Position numbers and translations under genes: made by a program. From positions 44,268,001-44,332,000 of the forward strand of contig CM114273.1 of assembly GCA_050084515.1 (NCBI GenBank): a stretch of 64,000 bases of DNA, written 5' to 3'. Under the pieces are notes generated by a model that saw only the letters and a program-made list of their open reading frames with translations, was not told the origin of the DNA and made no database searches. This document shows, in pieces, positions 46,890 to 57,904 of the stretch. This stretch comes from Blasia pusilla (Eukaryota > Marchantiophyta > Marchantiopsida > Blasiales). Positions within the stretch are counted from its first letter, which is position 1. Every line of letters starts with the position of its first letter.

Positions 46890-49500
46890 CCGCACCATGG
46901 GAAGAGACACCCATCCTAGCATGTCTCTCCATGGGACTATCCGCTACGGGAATTTCCTTCGTATGTGTGCTCCTCTCCCCAAACCCTCCTCATCAGCAAA
47001 CACCACCTGTAAAGGCTGCCAACATGGTCATCGTATCCTCATGTGGTTGAGCACCACTACTCCTTGCAAACTGCACCAGTAGATGGCTCACACGTCCATC
47101 ACCTGATCGCCATCCTGGCCGATAAGAAATTTTCTCCTCCCAAAAATCCAGAATGAAACCTAGAGGGTACAACACCGTACTCCCTACCAACACATCGTAT
47201 GACTCTGTCGGTGTCGTAATCGCCCGAGTGCGCACCATCGCACTATCCGACTCATGCTCCGGTTTGAGACTGACCACCAACTCCTATCGATTCATATACT
47301 GCGTGGCTGATACGCCCCCAATAGAGATCTGTATCTGAAAGGGACAACGCTCAATGTCGTCTTTCTATAAACCCAACGTCAAACACGCCGCCTTCCCTAA
47401 CATCAAGGGTTGCGCTCCTGAATCAAGTAGGACGCACTGCGGGTGGTACACCATACCTGTGGGACTAACCAAGCAAAAAAATCTTGCTCGGTTATCCAAC
47501 AATAGCACACCTGGTGTGATCATGGCTCACTCTATGGGCGATCGAGCTAGCATATCTACCAACTTTGTCGTCGTTGCATGCCATGACTGAGTGGGGGACG
47601 TCCCAAGCACCTGCTCCGAGGGCAAGTCCACCACCTCCTCAACTACCTGTGAACAAGAGGCAGTCACTTCTCCATGCTCACACAACGTGGCGGCCAGCCG
47701 GAACACCTCCGCTGGTCCAACTCCCAATGTCGCCAACTCCATGGCGGAAAACAACGGAGCCTGGCTCAACCTACTTGCCATCTCCAACAACTTGGTCGAC
47801 ATTACCTCCTCCCAAGCCGGCATAGGAGTCATCTCTCCAACTCCTCGTGATGTCGATCCACCTGTCACACTTGTGGATACTAGCGATCATCGAGACACCA
47901 TTGACGGTGTATGCAATGCCTCTAACAACGTGAATGATTGGGGAACCTTGGTCTGCCGCCCATTAGTCCCCTCCTATGGGTCAATCTCAACCCCACCTCT
48001 CAATGGCTCGATTACTCTCGTAGCACCCCGAGTCACCACCGTAGCAGCCTCAACCTGAGCCGCACTACACATAAATCCCATCCCCGTAGAATCCTCACCA
48101 ACATCGTGGTAAGATGTGGAGGCTGGCGCCACACTAGCTACTCTCAGCTCCACGCCTGCCTGTAACTACATCATCGTCATGGCAGCAATCCTCTGCTCCA
48201 ACTGATTGATGCGTGTAAGGAGCACTACATTGGGTGCACGTCCTCCATCTCCTATGACTAGTGATGGTACTCTACCACCACGATCATCCACCACTCGATC
48301 TCCACCAACTCTCTTGCCCCCAAGTCCTTTGCCTACCTCAAGACGTACTTCCCGACGAAGATCATAACACCTATCCCTAGTGTGACCATATTGATGACAA
48401 TGATCACACTGCAATTATGGTGGGGCCATTCTCTGTGGCTCCTGAGCAATCCGAGGCGTTCATGGCCCTCTCCCATGTTGTGGGTAGTCCCTCTGCTTAT
48501 GTGACCCACCACACGTCCAACAAGCCAATCATGGTCCCTGTTGGGGAACACATGTCAGTACAGGCCTTTGCCTCATCAGCTCACGATACCCGCCTTGCTC
48601 TCTGGGCCCATCGGCCCGCTCCTATGGTATTGGTGCATGTTGGGATCCCTATGGGTCTACTCCTACTTGTCGACTCGTCAAAGCTCATGAAAAACCCGTG
48701 GTCACCACCTACTCCTCACTCATGTTGAGCTCTACCCGCTTAGACAACTCGAAGACCATCTTCAATGTGGGCTTTGTCGTGTGAAGTAACATTGCATTCC
48801 CAACTCTCCTCCGTAGCTCCTCATCCAACACCCCGTACCTATATTGCACTGATTGTGCCTCAATCACCTCATATGTGGCAACAATCAACCGTCACATACG
48901 CGTGAACGCCTCCCTCAGACTCTCACCCGATCTCCGGTGAAATTCCTCTAGACTCTTCACCTTGTTGGTCCGCACACCCTAGTAGCTCCTCCCCAACTGT
49001 CGGAAGAACTCCACTAGAGGATTGAAACTCGATGGTCCTCTACCACGAGAGGTCTCTACCATCTCACCATTCTCATTGCCATCCTCTCCATCTAGTCCCT
49101 GGGCTGATGGTGAAGGTCACTCCGCTCTCACTATCCCATCATACGTCTGGTGGCCACTAGTGGACACATATCTTGGAGCCCAATACACCCTCCACGCATC
49201 GATCTCTACAAAGTATAGAGATTAGAACTCCATGTAATCATCCATCAGCGGACCCTCCAAGTGCCAGAACAACCCCTTCCATGCCATAAAAGGGTTGAAC
49301 CGCGTAGGGGTCCGTATCTCCTGGAACTCGCACCACGTGTCAAACTCTTGGATGAAATCACCTAAATCTATGGTGCCTACTACACCCGAGAAACAACGCA
49401 TGCCTCGATGGCCCATGTCATCCATCTCTCTCCACATATCACCGTCCTCGTCTGCGATCTCGTCACTAGACCCACTATCTAGTGATGACAATCCAGCCAC
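46890..49500 (-). pseudogene. Gag-protease, copy B of the unusual retroelement family
   Basis: This is the most complete copy. On the minus strand from 49,500 it has a gag N-terminus (VVGTIDLGDFIQEFDTWC, FMAWKGLFWHLEG), then a helical gag core to about 48,750. Two zinc-knuckle regions follow: a poor one (CWTCGGSHKQRDY, last Cys lost) and a good one, CDHCHQYGHTRDRC, near 48,400. A linker with GVGPAEVFRLAATLCEHG (47.7 kb) leads to a retropepsin with LLDSGAQPLMLGKAA (about 47,430-47,390), catalytic DSG intact. Next comes a block SYDVLVGSTVLYPLGFILDF and YRPGWRSGDGR (47.2 kb). Several stops break it, including TAG at 48,979 where copy C has CAG. No reverse transcriptase or integrase follows before 46,890. 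I know this family only as uncharacterised proteins. Confidence 0.75.
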
Positions 49501-49741
49501 GGATGGGAGTCAAGGTTGTTCCTCACTCGAAACCCCTTTATACCTCACACCACTCTGTGTCACTCCACTACCACTACTTGTACTACCTCGTTCTTCCGAA
49601 CCCTAGAAGAACGTCGTGATGATAACCCTGTCTCACCCGCTCAAGCACTCAAACTCTCCAAGCGTCTCCAACACTCCTCACTAGCTCACCTAAGCTAATG
49701 TCAATCCCATGATGACACAACCGACCTCACGCACACTCAAC

Positions 49742-49804
49742 AGTAGGTTAGGTGAGTTAGTGGAAGGCTCACCATGAGCCTTCCACTAACTCACCTAACC
49801 TACT
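49742..49804. repeat. Perfect 30-bp inverted repeat with 3-base loop
   Basis: 49,742-49,771 (AGTAGGTTAGGTGAGTTAGT, then GGAAGGCTCA) is exactly complementary to 49,775-49,804, leaving CCA as loop. It lies just outside the 5' end of gag copy B. Confidence 0.93.
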
Positions 49805-50378
49805 AACACTCTCGGGTCATACACGCGACCCCTACTCCAAAACCGCCATATATCCACCAACATTCTACACATGAAAGGAGTCTACACTCGTGATCATAAC
49901 TGCACCCATCTAGCACCACCTACTAACCAACCCAACACTCTCAATCACATAAGATAAGTGCTGGAAAAGGGACTCGAATGGGTATCCTAACCTGAACAAG
50001 CCCTCCAACCTACTGCACCGTGAACACTCACTCCTCCATGTGGTGCGGCAACCTCCATGGCACGATACTCTCCTCGACGAGCACGTCAAACCTCCCATCA
50101 TCGGATGCGGACTACTCATCGGCATCAACAAGTGTATGTCCATCACAACACTCACAAATCCCAGCCACCCCGAAAAACATCAAATCCCAAAAACTCTCTT
50201 TGCCAACCCCCAAACGGACCTCGTAACCTTAACTCAACCTCGTCTGAACCTAACCATATCAACCCATCTACCATGTCTACTCTCTACGTGGTAAACCAGA
50301 CAACCACGTACCCCATTCATCACGTGGGTATCCTCACCGCGTAGCCCACCAACCACGACCGCTCCAACCTCGTCCTTT
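49805..50378. other. Leader-like region between gag copy B and the next frame
   Basis: C-rich DNA without recognised coding content. It may be the 5' non-coding part or LTR of gag copy B, but no second LTR copy was found. Confidence 0.35.
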
Positions 50379-50895
50379 CCTTTCCGATCCGACTCAAGCC
50401 TTCTCCCAATTTTTGTCAACCTAGCTTCCAAACTATGTTTCCAGCTTGGCAAGCCGGCCCGCCGCCCTATGTGGTCCCGGCTCCAAATTCCCCTCAGCTT
50501 TAGTTGCCTCCTTCCGTGGCTTTTGCAGCCCCTGAACTCCCAACGCCGTAGCTTCCTCTTCAACCTTTTGAGCATCCAGCTCCGGCCTCTGATACCCCAA
50601 GCGCGCGTCCCTATGGCGCCGCGCCCCTCCGTTTGCCTTCCTCCTCCAAAGTGGCCTCTTCTCTGGCCTTCTCAGTTCGGCAATCCCAACTTCCGTTCTC
50701 CCGAAACTCCTCCTACCAGACCTTTCCTCTCTCCATTCCTCCCAAACTCAACCCGCGGCCCTTAGGCCCTTCCCGCAACTGTTTGCTCTGTACACGGCTC
50801 CATATGAGCGCAGCTTCTTCTGACACAGCCATCTCCCTCGTTCTTGGAGCTCTTCTTCCCAAAACTCCTTCTAAGTCGACTCACTTTGGCCCGCG
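50379..50895 (+). pseudogene. Coding-like proline/serine-rich frame, interrupted by the hAT element
   Basis: One frame reads through about 170 codons to 50,895 with only two stops, TAG at 50,501 and 50,549, both in glutamine-compatible context. The first ATG after unclear upstream sequence is at 50,435. The first part is rich in proline and glutamine (AGPPPYVVPAPNSP). The second is rich in serine, basic residues and hydrophobics (SSSKVASSLAFSVRQSQLPF), which resembles a plastid transit peptide but could be chance. The frame stops dead at the hAT terminal repeat. Beyond the transposon and its target duplication (from 55,760) the same frame stays open for another 30 codons. I do not recognise the protein. 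The open frame on both sides suggests that the hAT landed in coding or former coding DNA. Confidence 0.4.
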
Positions 50896-51160
50896 CAGGG
50901 CTCGGACAGTTGTTTTTAGTATATCAGTTTTTTACCGGGACTATTTGAATCATTTAGGTTTTCTGAAATATGCCCCAGCCAACTCCCTAAGAGTTTTTAC
51001 CTTGTCAGGTTTTTGCCCAAGATTTTTTCCCTTCTTAGGCTATTTCTTGCATGTAATTTGAATCACCAGTTTTTTTATGGGCTTGGAAATGGCATGCCAG
51101 TTTTTTGCTGTCAGATTTTCTACCTTTCAGTTTAGTTCTGGTTATTATGAAAGTCCCCGG

Positions 51161-51350
51161 TAGCCTTCTCACCTCACCTCCTCATTTTTTTACCTCTGGC
51201 TGGAGTTGAACCAGAATTCCCCCTCCCAATTGGGGGCCAGAGGTGCTAAGAACCCTTCTTAGCCTTCTCAGCTCACCTCCTCATTACCTCTGGCTGGAGT
51301 TGAACCAGAATTCCCCCTACCAGTTGGGGGCCAGAGGTGCTAAGAACCCT
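51161..51350. repeat. Two tandem copies of a stem-forming unit in the hAT end
   Basis: Units begin with TAGCCTTCTCA-type sequence at 51,161 and 51,260. Each holds CCTCTGGCTGG...GGCCAGAGG, an inverted repeat closing a short hairpin. On the minus strand each unit contains GGTTCAACTCC, close to the tRNA B-box consensus, but no full tRNA can be folded. A diverged copy of the same unit lies at about 60,285-60,345 next to the other hAT remnant. Confidence 0.8.
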
Positions 51351-51457
51351 TCCTACAAGGAGTATTCATAAAATGAACTTTCTTTGTAGGAGGGTTTGAC
51401 TCTGAAAATAAATAACTAGTAAAAGCATTTGCAAAATGAAATGAAGTCATAGAGAAA

Positions 51458-53467
51458 CTAGGATGAAAGGTTAGGGTTAAGCTCACCTTCCTCAGCAGCT
51501 TCAAGTACAATGGGAGGAACAATGTACAACTCTGGATTAGCATATACAAATCTGTATTCCTTTGACTGTTTCCATGTGTCCATAGCAGAAATGAGGACCT
51601 TATCCACATCAAAATTCTCATTTGGACCCTCCATATTAACCCTCAGCAAAGCTTCCAAGTGATAAGAGGTTAAGCTATTTCTTAACGTATTCTTAATGAC
51701 ATTCTGAATGCTAAAAGCTCTCTCACATGATGCTGTTGATACACATTGGACTCTAGCTATATCACCTAAAATACAGAGATTAGCATACTTAGCCTTCAGG
51801 ATCGGACTACCACTTACCATACACCATAAGTCCTTGAAGGACTTCTCCTTCCATTCTGTCATGGCCTGAATCTTGAAGGCCAAGAATTCATTCTTGAGGG
51901 CTGCACCATCTAGAATAGGCTTTTTCACCCTGCCATGCAAGGTTTTTTCATGTCCATAGAAAGAGCTCAACATTTCCAAGTCTCTCACACCCCAATCTCT
52001 TAAACTAGATATTGTAGAAGGCATTTGGGATGGATTGAGGATCTTAAAACCTCCAATGATGTTATTGTCTTCAAACCTTTCTTGCAAAGCTACACATATG
52101 GCCTCAGCAAAATTCCTCTGGAAAAAAACAGCTTCTTCTAAATCCTTTCTTGTCACATCCCTATCCATTTGGATTGAATGAAAGAAAGAACCCCTTATCT
52201 CTTATTGCAAGCGCTGCAAATATCCATCACTAGGACCATAGTTCGGAAGGAGATGAAAACCGCTAGACTGAGAAATGAGATAGGCATTCATATCTACACT
52301 TTCATGTACATAATTCATTCTAATATGTGCTATCTCAGTCTGAACAATAGAAGCAACGCTAGATATATCAACAAACTTCATCTGGAATAACTTGCTCAAC
52401 ATTGCCATAGAATTAAGGATGTCAGCCACAAAGTATAAAATGTAAATCATTTTGAAGGACTTTAACCTCTTTAGAAGATGTGAAGCTACCCCATCATCTT
52501 CCCTCGGATTCACAGCAGAGAAGTAGACCATGACCGATTCTAAACTATCACATAAAAGGAAACGGCTTGCACCTGCTAAGCCATCGACCTTACGATACCG
52601 TTTCATGACTTTCCTAGAATCGTAGCTCCTCTTGTAGAGAAGAGAGACCAGACTTCCTCTTAGAACTCTTCTTGAAATAAAATGCAAAGAATTCAAAATG
52701 TTATCAACCTCATCACTAAGTTCCTTGCACTGGGCTCTTTTTCTTTGCAAGAGCACTAAGTTTGTCCGGTGTGCCACACAATGGACGCTTGTCATGTAAG
52801 GGTTAACATTCCTCTTCAAACGGGCACTTACCCCATTCCTACTACCTACCATAGTGTTGGCCCCATCAAACCCAAAACCAACCATCTTCTCAAAATTCAA
52901 TTCCCATTCCCTAAGTAAGGATACTAAACAATCTGAAATGGACTCAGCATCCTTGTTCTCAACCTTGATCAATCCTAAGAAGGAGGTGCACACTTGACCT
53001 TCATCAAGGTAAGTGACAAAGGCAACGAGGTGTCCTGTTACTGATATGTCAATGGATTCATCTACCATTATTCCGTAAAAGGGACTAAGTCTAACCCTAG
53101 CTAGAAGCAATCTTTGAATTACCAAACTAATACATGTTATCATATGTGCACATGTCTTGTCATCCTGATACATCAATTTTGTGAGCATCATAGATCCAGA
53201 TTTGAGTAATGTACAGAGACCAGGGAATGAGGAAAATGCAATATTATACTTAGCCATGAAGTATGCTCCTCGAAAAAGATTAAGCACCGCTAAATCACAG
53301 TTTCTATTGGTGCTTGCAATAGCTTTCTGTAGAGTTTTTCTACCACTATATTGAGCCCAAGCCAGTTTTTTATGTTCCTTGGATTTACCATGGTCTGTGA
53401 AGGCAGAAATCTTCACATTGATGGCTCGGATGTGGCAAATACTGATTTCCCTCCCGAGTCCTTGCAC
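51458..53467 (-). pseudogene. hAT transposase, ZMYM1/DUF4371-like
   Basis: The N-terminal part (53,467-52,202) has the tail of a TTF-type zinc finger (SAFTDHGKSKEHKKLAW). The catalytic domain follows with YGIMVDESIDIS, FGFDGANTMVG and CVAHRTNLVLL, where the first acidic residues of the hAT active site sit. After one in-frame TAA at about 52,202 the same frame resumes (52,168-51,458). It carries the dimerisation region ending STASCERAFSIQNVIKN, with the CERAFS motif that includes the catalytic Glu, then SYHLEALLRV. Further stops lie upstream of 53,467 in the finger. The protein would bind the element ends and excise it in the nucleus. With one stop in the body and a damaged finger this copy is probably inactive. 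Confidence 0.88.
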
Positions 53468-54257
53468 ACTTTAGAATACCCTCCCCGTGTGAGGCTCAAA
53501 TTAAATCCATTCAAAAGCTTGATACCAAGAGTCTTTCCAAAGCCTGTTGTTCTCTTCTATCTTTGAAGAGGCAAGATGTGAAGGAGAATCTATCTCCTCA
53601 CATGAGTTGGTTTCTACTGCTGGTTCACTAACGATCCTCTTCATAAACCCCATATCAAGTAAAGGGATTTTTGTCTCTTACCCCTACATGCATTGTTGGC
53701 TAAAATATCCTCCATAAGGAACTTTGAGAGTTCACTACTTTGAAACCCTTTGTAAAGGGTTTAGGCTCAAACGCAGTTTCAAGGGTTTCTGAGTTCTGAG
53801 AACCAATGAAAGGCTCCCAAAACTTCAACAAAGAGCGAGAGAGAGAGAGATACAAGAGTGCAACGAAAACCCAAGTCCCTGACCCCTACTCCCTCGGGCC
53901 CCAACTCCCTAACTCCTGAGAGAATACAGGAAAATAAGCGAGCGGCGATTAGGGGAGGAGAATGCGGTGTGTGCGGGTCTCCCCAACTCTCTCCCGAGTC
54001 CCAAAACCCGAGTCCTAATAGCAGGGGATGAGGCTTGGATGAGCGCCCGAGACTGAGTGAGTTACACTCGCCCTTTGTCCAACTCCGGAAGTCGATGAGA
54101 CAATCGATTTTGTCCGATTTCTTCCACTTTTTTTCACCTACGATACGGTGGTGGCAAGCTTTACAAAGCAGCAAAGCATGGAGCAGCGTGAATTAGTGAC
54201 TGAACAGCGAGAGCAATACAGCATTGAGCGAACATAATAAGAATTGAGCAATCAAGC

Positions 54258-55400
54258 AACAAGGCGCCCAAGACAAGCAGAGACGCGGCCACGAGCATTC
54301 AGGATTCAGGGAGGACAGAGCAGAAATGAGTTGCAACTTGCAAATGCCTCGAGCACATTCGACCCCTACTCCCCTGATCTAAATGTTTCAAATAGTCCCG
54401 ATAAAAAACTGATCTACTAAAAAAAATTGTCCGAGCCCTGCTCCCAAGTCCCGAAGCAACAAGGCCCCCAAGACGACGAGCAGGGCTGCAAGAGTAAGCA
54501 AATACGCGGCCACGACCATTCAGGATTTAGGGAGGAGAGAGCATAAATGAGTTGCAACTCATAAAATGCCTCGAGCACAATCAACCCCTACTCCCCTAAT
54601 CTAAATGTAAAAAACTAATCTACTAAAAATTACTGTCCGAGCCCTGATGAGGATGCCAAAGAGGTACGGTGAGGCCTTTATTCTCTTTTCGTGTCGGGTG
54701 AGTTGTGCTTCTGGACCAGACTGGACTGAAGGTCACCGAACTGTGGCAGCGTCTGAGACAAAGAGCGCGATGAGGATGAGGGTGCTGGTCTGTCTTTGCC
54801 AAGAGATTAACAATCATAGAAGCTCCGATGAGTCCGATCCCTAGGCGCCCAAGACGACGACGAGCAGACGAGCAGGGCTGCAAGAGAAAGCACAGACGCG
54901 GATCACGCGGCCACGGGCAGAGAGTAGCCAGGGAGGAGAGAGCACAAATTTGCTCTAGAAGGTTGCAAATGCGGCAAATGCCTCGAGCACGGTCGACCGG
55001 GCTCGACCCCTACTCCCCTGCCTCCCTCTCTCCCGACCAAGGCGCGGACAGTACCAGCATCCGAAGGTCACCGAACTATGGCAGCGTCTGAGACAGAGAG
55101 CGCGATGAGGATGAGCCGATGAGGGTGCTTGTCTGTCTTTGCCGAGAGATTAACGAGAAGGCTGAAGCTCCGATGAGTCCGATCCCTAGGCGCCCAAGGC
55201 AACGACGAGCAGACGAGCAGGGCTGCAAGAGAAAGCACAGACGCGGGTCACGCGGCCACGGGCAGAGAGCAGCCAGGGAGGAGAGAGCAGAATTTTCTGC
55301 AAAACTTCATAAGGTTGCAAATGCCTCGAGCACGGTCGATTGGGCTCGACCCCTACTCCCCTGCCTCCCTCTCTCCCTCTCTCCCGACTCCCAAGTCCCG
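54258..55400. repeat. Complex tandem array inside the hAT element, including internal terminal-repeat copies
   Basis: Four units share AAGGC(G/C)CCCAAGAC-, GCGGCCACG-, CAGGGAGGA-, GTTGCAA-, GCCTCGAGCAC- and CCCCTACTCCCCTG-type blocks; they begin near 54,258, 54,470, 54,841 and 55,191. The last two are longer and include GGTCACCGAACT-TGGCAGCGTC, with a period of about 340-350 bp. The first two end in a copy of the transposon end, GTCCGAGCCCTG at 54,429-54,440 and 54,635-54,646, followed by unrelated bases. Confidence 0.8.
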
Positions 55401-55859
55401 AAGTGCCAACTGCCGTCCGATGATTCCGATCATCCGCACCCTAGAAGGGACGGTTGGATGAACTTGCACACTCCCCCCCTTGTCCACTACCCTCTTGACA
55501 CCTATCGGGCCCCGGCACCTCCTTCCCCCGGTCGGAAAATGCCCGGAAGTTTGAATAAGTCCCGGTTACACTGCCGGGAAAGTCCAACCGGCTTGGTCAA
55601 GCTGGCCGGCGTTCAAGACTTCAGGCAGCTCCCTGCCGGCGCTACCTCTTCCCTCTCCGGGTTTTGTCCCCAGGCCTAAAAGCTGGTCATCGGAAAATCT
55701 TCATTTCTGCCGGCAGCCTTTACAAAGGATGCCGGTACTGTCCGAGCCTTGGGCCCGCGGCTCCTTACAGGTACCCTCATTTACTCTCCACGGGCCCCGC
55801 CTTGCTTAGCCCTACTCAACCCCATCCCGTCGCAACTATCACCTTATCCTTAGGCAAAT

Positions 55860-57453
55860 AAAATATATGTATGTAGAAAAAATGGGATGGGAACCCATCA
55901 CGATACAAATGAGGGGGCATAGAGAGCAAAAAAAATAGACTTCAAGAGGCCATAACCGGCCCCGAAGAGAGAGAAGGGGGTCTTCTTCCCTAACGACCAA
56001 AATCATCAATAGCAGAGACAATATCAGCAATACCTAAAGAATTATGACTATTATTAAGTGGGCCTCTGGCATTGGCGTCTCCAACGGCCTGAGCCCACCG
56101 CAGAAGCCCATTTGCCTGGGCACGCTGCAAAATTATGGAGACCCACTGCCTACAATAAAGTATCGCAATGGCTAAGGACAACCCATTTCTCGACTGGAGA
56201 TGATGGGCGCAATCCGTAAGGAACGAGTCAAACCTCTCCCCCATTGCCCTGTACATCTCAATGGCTAGGGGGATAAATCGATGTCATGAAGTCGACTATA
56301 AATGTGGGTCTTCTTGACCGCCGCCACCGCCGCTCCTTGTAGCAATCTCCCTTGTGCTACCACTTGGGCTCGCACCGCCTCCCGCGTAGGATCTGTCACG
56401 ACAACATCCCCTACCACCACCTCAGACTCCCTGGTCATGTAGAGATCAACACGGATAAGGGAATCCCGCATGGAATAGTGCCTTTCTCTTTGTATATGGA
56501 ATCCACTCTCCCGAGCAATAGAGAACATAATATCCCACACTGCATCGTGAGTGGCTATCCTCTCACCCCCAACTGGACACCGTGCCAAATGCATACCAAA
56601 GGATCCACACTCCGGCGACACTCGCAATGTGTCGAACCAACATCCGTTGGTTGGGGCAGGCCCAGTCGGAACCTCATCGCTGTAGTGTAGGTAAGTGGTG
56701 CGATGCGGAAAGCCGGGATGAGGGGACGAGCCCCCACCCATGAGCCTGTCTCCTTTCCGGAGCAAGAGCAAATACGGGCCCGAAACCTCCATGGGGATAT
56801 TCCCGTCCGACATAGTAGCTCTAGAAAATGCATCAAAGTGGGCTTCCATCAAAGAAGATTGGAGCCCAGACTGTCCGGAGGTAACTAGGGAAGAGAAAGC
56901 GGGAAGAAGTGCTCTAGCCTCAACAAGAAGGGAGTCTCTACAAGCTGTGAGCGAAGACTGAAGTGGGAAAAGACCATCCTCAACCTAGGAAACGTACTAT
57001 AAAAGTAGCGGTCTATCCCTAACCAAAAATCGGGAGCAAAGGAGGGGTGCTACAGTGGCCCAACTCCCTAAAAAGGCTGAAGACGCCACTAACTCAATCG
57101 CTATGAGACCTACTCCACCAAAGGCAATCGGCCAAGAAGCCTGTCCACGAGCTAACTCCCCTGGGGGCACTCTAATAAGCCGGGTCCTAGAATATCCCCA
57201 AACGCCTACATAATCTTTCTATCAAAGGATCTATATAAGAAAGAAATATGGCGAGCCTTAATGACCCTCTCCCTTCTAGCTTTGCAGCCCTCTCAGCCTC
57301 GGCTGCCTCTAGTTCCGACACAACCCTGGTTAACCCAACTCTCCCAACGTACCTCTCTTGACGCATGGCCCGCATCCCTATGGGTATGGTCCTACATTCC
57401 ACCCTGTGCGGACCCACGCAAACCAAAAAAAAGCCATAAATGGCACTCCCCAC
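55860..57453 (-). pseudogene. Non-LTR retrotransposon 3' half with restriction-like endonuclease
   Basis: The best frame (56,852-56,265) ends the protein's C-terminal region. It has a zinc-binding motif CGSFGMHLARCPVGGERIATH (residues 82-102), the C...H-x-x-x-C...H pattern that precedes the nuclease. Next come R-x-D at 134-136 and GDVVVTDPT at 148-156, fitting a PD-(D/E)XK-type restriction-like endonuclease that nicks the target before reverse transcription. The extreme C-terminus follows in another frame (56,256-55,990) and the 3' untranslated region to about 55,860. Upstream (57,453-57,187) is a frame with a helical EAAEAERAAKLEGRGSL segment, probably the region between reverse transcriptase and the nuclease. 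Between them the frame is broken. The copy is truncated at its 5' end and starts about 100 bases from the hAT target site. The family also occurs at 1-3.7 kb. Confidence 0.75.
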
Positions 57454-57904
57454 ATTGGGTCCGCTACCCTATGCGGCGGCAACTCCCACACCTTATACTC
57501 TGACTTCCGCCCTGCACTCCCATCCACCTGACCTAGGCTCTCGCTGTCATCACCTCTACGCAGTCGTAACCTAAATGCTTGAGATTTTCCCGGCTACCCT
57601 AAACATAAGACCTAGCGGCTACGCCCTAGTTTGGCCACCCTCATGGCAGCTATGGTGGCTTGCTCTTGATCTCCTATGTTTCTTTCTTTCGACACTCACT
57701 CACAAACACTCGCCGCGGCATTCTAGTGTTGTCCCCTGACAACCTGCACCAGCAAAATCTGAAAAAACGGCGAGCGCTTCCGCCCACGGCCTTCTAAAGG
57801 TAAAAAATGACAAACGTAATGCCAACTAGCATCTCCATGGGCTCCCAACCGAGGAAACTCGTTTGCCTACTTGCAAACAATGAATTTCCACCAGCCCCAC
57901 GACG
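57454..57904. other. Spacer
   Basis: No confident gene. The first 150 bases may still belong to the non-LTR element. Confidence 0.4.

Larger units (their letters stand above)
50896..55751 (-). mobile_element. Complete hAT-superfamily DNA transposon with 8-bp target duplication
   Basis: The left end is CAGGGCTCGGACAG at 50,896. The right end is its inverse complement with one change (CTGTCCGAGCCTTG, ending 55,751). Both ends are flanked by the identical 8-mer GGCCCGCG (50,888-50,895 and 55,752-55,759), the duplication length expected of hAT elements. Inside is a minus-strand transposase frame (51,458-53,467 and degenerate upstream sequence), two copies of a small stem-forming unit near the left end, and a tandem array at 54,258-55,400 near the right end. 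Length is 4856 bp. The target duplication is still perfect, so insertion is relatively recent, although the transposase already has stops. Confidence 0.9.

Noticed and set aside
51181-51250. tRNA gene suggested by B-box-like GGTTCAACTCC and paired ends
   Set aside because: Too short and lacks an anticodon arm; no cloverleaf can be formed.
54429-54646. Right end of the hAT element at 54,440 or 54,646
   Set aside because: No flank there matches the left 8-mer GGCCCGCG, whereas 55,752-55,759 matches exactly.
54647-55679. Basic, arginine-rich frames of 87 and 186 codons inside the hAT element
   Set aside because: They follow the tandem array units, repeat with them, and have no start or domain support.
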